Source of the DNA: Tillandsia leiboldiana
Lineage: Eukaryota; Streptophyta; Magnoliopsida; Poales; Bromeliaceae
NCBI GenBank assembly: GCA_029204045.2
Contig: JAQNDB010000146.1
Span: forward strand, 1-64,000
Direction of reading: 5' to 3'
DNA: 64,000 bases
The notes beneath the pieces are model-generated. The model did not search any database, was not told the origin of the DNA, and saw only the letters and a list, made by a program, of their open reading frames with translations. Below are positions 55,570 to 64,000 of this stretch, piece after piece. The stretch's first letter is position 1; each line of letters opens with the position of its first letter. A program made the position numbers and the translations under genes.

Positions 55570-55822
55570 TGTGATGATCCGGACTTCCACAGAGACTGTT
55601 GTAGCATTAACAGTGATTATAGGAAGCTTACATGGTATATTGGAGCCTATTGTATCGAAATCGGACCCCAGAAATGGACCCGGCGCGAAAATCGGATCAA
55701 GTGGGCTTTTCCGGGGGCTTTCGGCAAAATTTTGGATGAGAATTTGGAGAAACAGACGGTGAATTTGGACTCAGCGCGCGAAAATGATCAAAATGGTGTA
55801 TTCACTTATTTTTCGGCGCCAA

Positions 55823-55874
55823 AGTTACTGTTCACCGGAACAGTAACTCCGGCCGGCCGGAATTACTGTTCCGG
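55823..55874. repeat. Nested inverted repeats in LARD-E U3
   Basis: GTTACTGTTC / GAACAGTAAC, then CCGGAACAGTAA / TTACTGTTCCGG around a GGCCGGCCGG centre. Three arms of alternating orientation can form two mutually exclusive hairpins. Repeated in the second LTR (61818-61868). Confidence 0.7.
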
Positions 55875-56021
55875 CGACCGGCGGCAGGCGGCAGGCGGCG
55901 GCGCACGGCGGAACAGGGCGGCGCAGGGGCGGAGAAGGGCCGCGGGCAGGCGCGGCCAGGTGCGCAGGCGGCGGGGTCTACAGGCAAAGCGTGCACCGGG
56001 AGCACCGAGAACGTGGTTTGA

Positions 56022-56242
56022 CACGTGGCATCCCCTGATTGGCTGGACGGCGTCAAAGGAGGCGGCGGTGGCTTTGACACGTGGCGGCTCCTGATTGGTG
56101 GACAGTTTTCGGAAGACCCGACGCGTGGACCGGCCGCGTACGCCGCGTGAACCACGTGGGGACACGTGGCACCATCTCAGTGGCGGGCTCACGCCGCCCA
56201 CGTGCGCGAGGTGTGCGGAGCGTTGACCGCGGGGGACACGTG
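56022..56242 (+). promoter_or_regulatory. G-box / ABRE-type cluster in LARD-E U3
   Basis: Six CACGTG cores at 56022, 56078, 56153, 56163, 56199 and 56237. Four of them are in the ACACGTGGC context that plant bZIP factors bind in ABA and stress promoters. Two CTGATTGG (reverse CCAAT) motifs lie between them. The cluster is 125-345 bp before the TATA box and is kept in the second LTR (62010-62240). Function is inferred from known motifs. Confidence 0.7.
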
Positions 56243-56270
56243 GCGCATTCTTGTGATTTCGGGCGCGCAC

Positions 56271-56316
56271 AGTAACGGGCCGGCCCGTTACTATAGCCGC
56301 CCGAAATATTCGGGCG
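56271..56316. repeat. Palindromes before the LARD-E TATA box
   Basis: A perfect 22 bp palindrome AGTAACGGGCC/GGCCCGTTACT (56271-56292) is followed by a hairpin with CGCCCGAA / TTCGGGCG arms (56298-56316). The TATA box itself lies in GGGCCTATAAATAGGCCC, which is almost palindromic. Confidence 0.75.
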
Positions 56317-56366
56317 CCCGATTTTGGGGCCCAAAAGCCCATTTGACTTCTTTTCCTTTGTGGGCC

Positions 56367-56374
56367 TATAAATA
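56367..56374 (+). promoter_or_regulatory. TATA box of LARD-E LTR
   Basis: TATAAATA in a near-palindromic context, downstream of the G-box cluster. The second LTR has the same box near 62361-62368. Confidence 0.75.
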
Positions 56375-58915
56375 GGCCCTCTTGCTCGGGCTTTTTCACC
56401 CTTTTCCCGAACTCTCTTGCCCTTGGACCCTTTAGCAAAGTTCGAGATTCTCGTGTTGCGCATCTTCTGGCAGAGGCTCAGAATTTTTGGAGGCCGCGGC
56501 TTCGACGACTTCGGCATCGTAGCGCAGAGCGACGTTTTTTCATCGGAGGCCCGTTATCGTCGGAGTTCAGTCGGAAAATTCCTGTGCTTTGACCAGGAGG
56601 AATTTTTGAGCGATTTCTGCAGCAGCGCGATCCTAAGAGGTAAGGCTTCATTTTCCATGTTGATCGCTTCACCTCGTTTCGCACTTTTGGCATAGTTTAC
56701 GAGGTATATCTAAGCCCCTGTTTTGCTGGTGGAGTTTTTGGACAGCAGCCCCTTGTCGGATTTTTATCTTCACAAACGGTCATCAGAATTCGACGATTAA
56801 GGACTCTATCGACATCTACGCTTCGCGAGGATCGCCATCGTATTTTTATTGGAATTTTTGGAATTTACCACAAAGGTGATAATAATGCTTCTTTTGGACA
56901 GAAATTTCAGCAAAACTGTACACATGAAATTTTGTATTGTTTGTGATGTTTGGTATCTTTGTACCCAGGAGGAGTTTTTGGGTGTTTTTAGGCCCGTTGG
57001 AATCGTGGGAATCTGAGGATTTATCCCCGTGCAGTTTCAGCTTATTTGGATCTTGGTTTAACGCACGCTACAGGTGGGTGACCTTGTCTTCAAGATTGAT
57101 GGACTGGACATTAATTCTTTTATAGTAGGATTATGCATTATTGTGAGTTTAATTGGATAGCATGCTAGAATGTGAGTATAGATATTCCTGGACACAGTGT
57201 TATACTCGCCCGGGTAGTGGGCCGAGTGGTCGGGATTCTTTTTAGTGTGGGATTCATGTTACACTCGTGCCTGAGAGCAGAGTGGAGTCTGGTAGTTGTA
57301 CTTGGTCGTTTATCTGTGGTGGGAGCCGTTTGGGTAAACGGCAGTCCCGAGATGTCTTGTTTCCTTGTTTTACTTGTCGCCACTGTGTTAGTGGCAGTTG
57401 CATATCGGTGTTAGTAGGACCTAGGACCCAGACAGATTTTAGACACACATGATTTCTATAAACTAATGTTTTCTTCCAAATTTCGAGGGGCCACCGGAGC
57501 CTGTTCTTGTTTGATTTGGGTGAAGGTAATAGCCCTTCGGAGTTTGGAAAATAAGACTTATTTAAACAGATTTTCTTGAAAGAACTAAAATATATTAATT
57601 TGGGTTTCTCAGATTAAAATAGTTTTCAGTAACAACTGTCATCTTTTTGTTACAACTTCCTCACCCGAGAGAGTTTGGGTGATTTGGGTTCTAGGGGCCG
57701 TTCCTCTTCGGGACGAAAGCTAAGGGGGCTGTTCCTAGAACCTGTTCTTGTTTGATAGGGTTGTAGGTGTTGGTCTCCCGGAACTTTCGGACCCTGGTTG
57801 GTGTCTTCCGCATGTTGTACCAAGGTTTTCGCGTTCCCGAAGTGTAAGGAGGTCGGGAACCTTGATGGGCGGAGCCTGGAGTCTGTTCTTGTTTGATTGG
57901 GGTTCTAGGCGCCGACTTATCGGGGTTTTCGAACCCTTATGGTGTCGGTCCTTTCTGTGTTATCTATGAGTTTGGGTTCTATGTGGGAGCCGTTGGGTTG
58001 ACGGTGGTCCTGGCTGTGAGTATTTCCAGTCAGTGAGTTAGAGATGAGATGTCAGTTACTGTCGTTCTTGTTGATCATGGATTCGGACTATAGCCTGCAT
58101 GAGCCGTTTGAGCTCGACAGAGATGCGCGGATACTTTCCTCGGTGGGGTCGCGCCCCTCGAGTGCCACTCCGGAGTTGGGCCTGTTACTTGCTATCGCGA
58201 CTTGTCGACGCAGTCCCTCTGGCTGGGCCAGCTTTGGCAGTCACGGACACCCTACGGTAGACCCGTCCTTTTGTGGATGTGCGGCAGTAGGTGGGCGCAG
58301 GTTTGACTGGACCCTTTGTGGCAGTCAGTGTAGATTGGGCGACTATACTTCAGTATTAGTAGATGCATCATGTTTCCATCTGTTCCACTTTTTGAGCATT
58401 TAGATAGAGGCATAGTAGCTGTAGAGTTTATTTTTCCAGCTCTTTCCTTTCAGTACTTCATTTGTTACTTTATGCCTCTAGTAGACTTAGTGGGCAGACC
58501 GTCGGGCTTGTTGGCGGCACCCACTGAGAACTACTGTGGGATGTAGTTCTCACACCCGTCGCGGTGTATTTTTCCCCAGGGCCTTCTACTCTTGTTCCTG
58601 TTACTCCTGTTGCTGATCCGGCTGATCGAGGTAAGGGAGTCACGAGATAGATCCCTACCAGTTGTCGTCCAGAGAGTAGTTGTACCCCCTTACTATTTTG
58701 AGAGTTACATTTTGAGAGACTTTGTACTTTTGTGAGGACTTGGGTTGTATTATTTTATTTCAGTACTGTACTTTCCAGCTCTGATATCAGTATAGCTATA
58801 GTCTCATTCTTTTTGCAGGTTAGACGCTTCGTCTATACGGGGTTTTCCGTATGGGCGGCGGATCTGTTGGCGCGCCCGGGTCGCAGATTCGACCCCGGGG
58901 CGTGACAGATTAGAG

Positions 58916-58925
58916 TGGTATCAGA
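58916..58925 (+). promoter_or_regulatory. LARD-E primer-binding site (tRNA-iMet)
   Basis: TGGTATCAGA, eight bases after the LTR end (GATTAGAG spacer). It is complementary to initiator methionine tRNA over ten bases. Confidence 0.8.
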
Positions 58926-59209
58926 TCCTAGGTTGTAGGTCATTGTGGACTTAGAAACCCTAGGCTTGTGGTTGGACATTAGGATGACTACGTGAGAGCC
59001 GTGACTTTTAGCGAGAGTCCTGATTGAGTTTTATACCTCTCCCAAGGGATGGGATGAGTGATTGGCATGTTTATTCTCCTAAGTGATTATGTTGGCTGCA
59101 GACAACATAATGCTGTGGAATGGGTGACATGCCCTAGACTTTCTCTAGATTGGGTCGAGTGTTGTTTTGGTTCTGTCCTGATGTTTGAATGTTGCTGCAG
59201 GTGTGTACG
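58926..59209 (+). other. LARD-E leader
   Basis: Untranslated leader of about 280 bp between primer-binding site and gag. A TTGCTGCAG sequence nine bases before the gag ATG looks like a splice acceptor. I see no clear donor for it. Confidence 0.4.
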
Positions 59210-60649
59210 ATGCCTCCCCGACGCAGGATGCAGACGCGTTCTCAGCCTTCCTCCTCCGATGAGCCTGAGCAGGAGGAGTCAGCACAGGGTCAGCAGAGTG
59301 AGGTGCAGGAGCTTCGGGCTCAGATGACCCAGTTGTCGGAGGCTGTTCGACGTCAGGAGGAGACCATGGACCGGATGATGCGCTTGTTCGAACAGAGGGC
59401 GAACCCTGTCACAGCACCCCCTGAGAGTTTCCCTACACCTTCTTCCCCAGCTGTGGCACATCCTGTTGTACCAGCGGCACCGGCAGCCCCTGTTGCACCG
59501 GTGACTAGCAGACAGCCGTCTGGAACGGCAGGACAGTTGACCCCTGCAGAGCGGCGTGAGGTGGTTGATTTGTTGATAAGGTTTCGTCAGTTTGACCCAC
59601 CTCGTTTCTCGGGGCAGAGTTCGGAGCCGTAGGAGGCGGAGTCGTGGATCACGGTGATGGAGCGACATTTCGAGAGCCTGTTTATCGAGGAGCGATTTCA
59701 GGTCCTATTGGCGACAAACTTCTTGGAGCACAACGCCGAGGCCTGGTGGCGTCGTGTTAGACCTGTTGGTCCACCTGGGAGTCAGCTTCTTACTTGGGCG
59801 GAGTTTCGCAGTCTACTTCTTGGAGCCTTTTTCCCAGAGAGCGTCAGGCAGAGGCTGGAGGAACAGCTGAAGAATCTCCGACAAGGAGATCGGCCCGTGC
59901 ATGAGTACATCGCGGACTTCAACCAGTTGTTAGCCTGTGTACCACACGCGGTCAGGGACGAGGCGCATCGGATTTATATGTTTGAGCGGGGCTTGCGCCG
60001 GGAGATTTATCAGTTCGTCCGTTCGCGTAGATTGCAGACGTTGGATGCATCTATGGAGCAGGCACTTTACGTTGAGTGCGGAGAGGCGGTGATGGATGAG
60101 GTGGCTCCAGCTCTCGCAGTGATTTCAGGGGCGAAGCGCCCAGCACCGGATGATGAAGGACAGACAAGTCGGCAGGCACCTCCGAGACCTCCACGACCTC
60201 ACCTTGAGGGTCGCGAGTTTCAGAGGCGCCAGAGATCAGGTGGGCACCCGCAGCATCAGCAGCGACAACAGTTTCATCATCAGTACCCCCGGCAGCGGCG
60301 ATTTCGGCAGCAGCGACAGGAACAATGTGTCATCTGTGGCGGGCCTCATCTACCGTCGCAGTGTGATCAGAGACAGGGACGGTGTTTTCTTTGTGGAGAG
60401 TTGGGACATTTTCGAGCAGCTTGTCCCCGAGCCATTCTATCAGTGCGACCCCTTGCTACAGCACCTCCCCTGCCTATTCAGGAAGCGGAAGCCCCTCCGG
60501 TACACCATCAGACGGAGTGGGGTACGACGTCGGGACAGACAGGACGACGACCTTCAGCACCCCGTGGACGGGTTTATGCAGCCCTGGTGGAAGGCACCCC
60601 GGCAGCAGATCTCATTACCGCAGGTATGATTTCCTGTCAGCCGAGTTGA
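59210..60649 (+). pseudogene. gag: Gag of LARD-E, one TAG stop
   Basis: ATG 59210 gives MPPRRRMQTRSQPSSSDEP, a common chromovirus Gag start, chosen over the ATG 21 bases upstream. A coiled coil (about 25-65) and a Pro/Ala linker follow. TAG at 59630-59632 (in SGQSSEP-stop-EAESW) interrupts just before the capsid domain (about 148-310, FLEHNAEAWWRRV, PVHEYIADFNQL). The zinc knuckles CVICGGPHLPSQC and CFLCGELGHFRAAC are near 370-405. The frame ends at 60649, after the GRVYAALVEGTP linker that normally leads into protease. A downstream ATG at 59654 could still give a capsid-plus-knuckle protein of 331 residues. Confidence 0.85.
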
Positions 60650-61563
60650 GCATTTCGGTACTGCTGCATCCTTCTGCATATGTTAGTAGGACATTTGCAT
60701 CTTGGCATGGATAAGAGCTAGGAATCTTTGTTACATGCATTAGCGATTGGATTCTTCATAGTGTCCTACAAGCAGAGGTGGACTGTGGGGCATGATCAGG
60801 ACTATTGAGACTTGGAATTACACCGGCAGGTGTGACAGCTCCACGACTCAGATTGAGCACACGGGATGGACCAGCTGGTGCGGTATCGTGCAACGACTGA
60901 TTGTGGAATGAGAACGGTGACCTTCCCACGAGTAGGACAACAGGAGTTCATTTTCATAGGTCACCCGGGTATTCTTCCTGTAGCAGTGGCTTCAGTGATT
61001 CTGGGTTAGGTGCTACGTTTCAAGCGTAGGTGACGATTAGGACTAGAGGTTGTGTCCTTAGGGGACACGATTAGATCGTAGCTTTCGTTTTTGTAACCAC
61101 AGCAGGAATGACTTCGACACTTCTCTCACTTTTCCTTGCCTTGTACTGAAATTTACGAACAGGACGAAAACTTCGAAAGACTGCTCCAGAAATGGAGACG
61201 GTGCCCGAACCTGTTCGTGTTTGATTGGGGCGAAGGCACTGGTCCTTTCGGAATTTTCGGACTTTTCACTAATTTCAGCTGTTTTCTAAATAGAGAGTTG
61301 GGGTTGGCGACTTTCCTGCTGGTGGGGCCTTTACCTTTCTTGTTGGTTGTGGACGAGTGGAGTTGGTTGTTCCTCCTTGTCCACCGTCTTTTGGAGTTCC
61401 TGAGGTTTTTTCAGCTTTTGGACTCGCTTGGCGGAGAGTGGGTAGTGACTAGGGAGTTGGAGCCGGAGTTGATGGACACCTACCCTTATTTGTTCGAGGC
61501 ATAGACTGGAGTTGTTTAGTTTGGTCTCGTTTCGAGGACGAAACTTTTTTTAGTGGGGAAGGA
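60650..61563 (+). pseudogene. LARD-E interior 3' part: protease scrap and integrase tail
   Basis: Just after the gag stop, another frame (to 60714) reads VLLHPSAYVSRTFAS, which looks like a decayed version of the protease block (FDPGATHSFIS in relatives). After non-coding DNA, the frame at 61136-61504 ends RELEPELMDTYPYLFEA, the integrase C-terminal tail. All of RT, RNase H and the integrase core is missing between them. The polypurine stretch AGTGGGGAAGGA precedes the LTR at 61564. Confidence 0.75.
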
Positions 61564-64000
61564 TGTGATGATCCGGACTTCCACAGAGACTGTTGTAGCA
61601 TTAACAGTGATTATAGGAAGCTTACACGGTATATTGGAGCCTATTGTATCGAAATCGGACCCCAGAAATGGACCCGGCGCGAAAATCGGATCAAGTGGGC
61701 TTTTCCGGGGGCTTTCGGCAAAATTTCGGATGAGAATTTGGAGAAACAGACGGCGGATTTGGACTCAGCGCGCGAAAACGATCAAAATGGTGTATTCACT
61801 TATTTTTCGGCGCCAAAGTTACTGTTCACCGGAACAGTAACTCCGGCCGGCCGGAATTACTGTTCCGGCGACCGGCGGCAGGCGGCAGGCGGCGGCGCAC
61901 GGCGAAGTAGGGCGGCGCACGGGCGGAGAAGGGCCGCGGGCAGGCGCGGGCAGGTGCGCAGGCGGCGGGGTCCACAGGCAAAGCGTGCACCGGGAGCACC
62001 TAGAACGGGGTTTGCCACGTGGCATCCCCTGATTGGCTGGACGGCGTCAAAGGAGGCGGCGGTGGCTTTGACACGTGGCGGCTCCTGATTGGTGGACAGT
62101 TTTCGGAAGACCTGGCGCCTGGACCGGCCGCGTGCGCTGCGTGAACCACGTGGGGACACGTGGCACCATCTCAGTGGCGGGCTCACACCGCCCACGTGCG
62201 CGAGGTGTGTGGAGCGTTGACCGCGGGGGACACGTGGCGCATTCTTGTGATTTCGGGCGCGCACAGTAACGGGCCGGCCCGTTACTGTAGCCGCCCGAAA
62301 TATTCGGGCGCCCGATTTTGGGGCCCAAAAGCCCATTTGACTTCTTTTCCTTTGTGGGCCTATAAATAGCCCTCTTGCTTGGGCTTTTTCACCCTTTTCC
62401 CAAACTCTCTTGCCCTTGGACCCTTTAGCAAAGTTGGAGATTCTCGTGTTGCGCATCTTCTGGCAGAGGCTCGGAATTTTTGGAGGCCGCGGCGTCGACG
62501 ACTTCGGCATCGTAGCGCAGAGCGACGTTTTTTCATCGGAGGCCCGTTATCGTCGGAGTTCAGTCGGAAAATTCCTGTGCTCTAACCAGGAGGAATTTTT
62601 GAGAGATTTCTGCGGCAGCGCGATCCTAAGAGGTAAGGCTTCATTTTCCATGTTGATCTCTGCACCTTGTTTCGCACTTTTGGCACAGTTTACGAGGTAT
62701 ATCTAAGCCCCTGTTTTGCTGGTGGAGTTTTTGGACAGCAGCCCCTTGTCGGATTTTTATCTTCACAACCGGTAATCGGAATTCGACGATTAAGGACTCT
62801 ATCGACATCTACGCTTCGCGAGGATCTCCATCGTATTTTTATTGGAATTTTTGGAATTTAACACAAAGGTGATAATAATGCTTCTTTTGGACAGAAATTT
62901 CAGCAAAACTGTACACATGGAATTTTGTATTGTTTGTGATGTTTGGGCTATATCTTTGTACCCAGGAGGAGTTTTTGGGTGTTTTTAGGCCCGTTGGAAT
63001 CGTGGGAATCTGAGGATTTATCCCCGTGCAGTTTCAGCTTATTTGGATCTTGGTTTAACGCACGCTACAGGTGGGTGACCTTGTCTTCAAGATTGATGGA
63101 CTGGACATTAATTCTATTATAGTAGGATTATGCATGATTGTGAGTTTAATTGGATAGCATGCTAGAATGTGAGTATAGATATTCCTGGACATAGTGTTAT
63201 ACTCGCCCGGGTAGTGGGCCGAGTGGTCGGGATTCTTTTTAGTGTGGGATTCATGTTACACTCGTGCCTGAGAGCAGAGTGGAGTCTAGTAGTTGTACTT
63301 GGTCGTTTATCTGTGGTGGGAGCCGTTTGGGTAAATGGCAGTCCCGAGATGTCTTGTTTCCTTGTTTTACTTGTCGCCACTGTGTTAGTGGCAGTTGCAT
63401 ATCGGTGTTAGTAGGACCTAGGACCCAGACAGATTTTAGACACACATGATTTCTATAAACTAATGTTTTCTTCCAAATTTCGAGGGGCCACCGGAGCCTG
63501 TTCTTGTTTGATTTGGGTGAAGGTAATAGCCCTTCGGAGTTTGGAAAATAAGACTTATTTTAACAGATTTTCTTGAAAGAACTAAAATATATTAATTTGG
63601 GTTTCTCAGATTAAAATAGTTTTCAGTAACAACTGTCATCTTTTTATTACAACTTCCTCACCCGAGAGAGTTTGGGTGATCTGGGTTCTAGGGGCCGTTC
63701 CTCTTCGGGACGAAAGCTAAGGGGGCTGTGCCTAGAACCTGTTCTTGTTTGATAGGGTTGTAGGTGTTGGTCTCCCGGAACTTTCGGACCCTGGTTGGTG
63801 TCTTCCGCATGTTGTACCAAGGTTTTCGCGTTCCCGAACTGTAAGGAGGTCGGGAACCTTGATGGGCGGAGCCTGGAGTCTGTTCTTGTTTGATTGGGGT
63901 TCTAGGCGCCGACTTATTGGGGTTTTCGAACCCTTATGGTGTCGGTCCTTTCTGTGTTATCTATGAGTTTGGGTTCTATGTGGGAGCCGTTGGGTTGACG
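61564..64000 (+). repeat. LARD-E LTR, second copy, cut by window end
   Basis: Colinear with 55570-58003, with scattered substitutions and small indels. Hairpins, G-box cluster and TATA box are all kept. The remaining ~900 bp should lie beyond the window. Confidence 0.9.

Larger units (their letters stand above)
55570..58907 (+). repeat. LARD-E LTR, first copy (3338 bp)
   Basis: Runs TGTGATGATCCGG...CCCCGGGGCGTGACA. The U3 holds inverted repeats, six G-boxes and a TATA box at 56367-56374. The R/U5 side holds the repeated CTGTTCTTGTTTGAT motif. The LTR end is shared with LARD-1, LARD-2 and Gypsy-D. Confidence 0.9.
54433..64000 (+). mobile_element. LARD-E: tandem gag-only chromovirus derivative, runs out of window
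   Basis: The order is interior 3' part (54433-55569), LTR (55570-58907), complete interior (58908-61563, 2656 bp), LTR (61564 to beyond 64000). The sharing of one central LTR by two interiors is the signature of unequal recombination between LTRs of two copies. The interior codes Gag and the first residues of a protease linker, then jumps to the last residues of integrase. RT, RNase H and most of integrase are gone. The left end is cut by Gypsy-D, whose CCGAG flank matches 60426-60430 in the complete interior. Confidence 0.88.

Noticed and set aside
55732..56517. Several frames of 107-191 codons on both strands in the LARD-E LTR
   Set aside because: They overlap the G-box and palindrome region, contradict each other in strand, and are not maintained as protein between copies.

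Overview
The window is plant nuclear DNA made almost wholly of nested LTR retrotransposons. I see no host gene, tRNA, rRNA, CRISPR array or bacterial-type operon. The evidence is primer-binding sites complementary to initiator tRNA-Met (TGGTATCAGAG / TGGTATCGGAGC), TG...CA long terminal repeats, polypurine tracts, Ty1/copia proteins (SIRE/Maximus-like) and Ty3/gypsy chromovirus proteins (Tekay/Del-like). An angiosperm is certain enough. The GC-rich LTRs lean towards a monocot, but weakly. Element names below are mine.

Layout. 1-6963: LARD-1 (+), a gypsy-type non-autonomous element with a cut 5' LTR, a short gag-less interior and a 4.06 kb 3' LTR. 6964-14020: Copia-C (-), a partial SIRE-like copy with decayed pol and gag and one LTR; LARD-1 sits at its left end. 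14021-15758: fragment of an older gypsy-type host element (G). 15759-23775: Copia-B (-), with a 3' LTR, an intact env-like gene, pol cut inside RT, an intact gag and a truncated 5' LTR. 23776-35050: LARD-2 (-), two 4365 bp LTRs that are almost identical around a 2545 bp interior coding only a capsid-less, zinc-knuckle Gag. 35051-54432: Gypsy-D (-), a chromovirus with gag, PR, RT, RH and IN. It is split at 37708-48739 by Copia-A (+), a complete insertion with a CAATA target duplication. 54433-64000: LARD-E (+), a tandem interior-LTR-interior-LTR array of a gag-only chromovirus derivative; Gypsy-D sits inside its first gag.

How the parts relate. All three copia copies lack the protease and the integrase zinc-binding N-terminus, so the family seems to move without its own protease. 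Copia-A keeps integrase core, RT, RNase H and the env-like gene but has a shifted gag. Copia-B keeps gag and env-like but lost RT/RH. The env-like gene has what looks like a private promoter: a second cluster of the LTR's GATCCGGATC palindromes, a TATA box and a leader intron, conserved in A and B. The env-like proteins differ far more between A and B than gag, pol or even the intron beside them. This is the best candidate here for something not yet described. LARD-2 and LARD-E probably depend on pol proteins from a chromovirus such as Gypsy-D.

Cautions. The LARD-2 ends do not share a target duplication and join two unrelated elements, so this is either an ectopic recombination product or a misassembly. 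The first ~13 kb is rich in one-base indels relative to the sister copies and may be poorly polished sequence.
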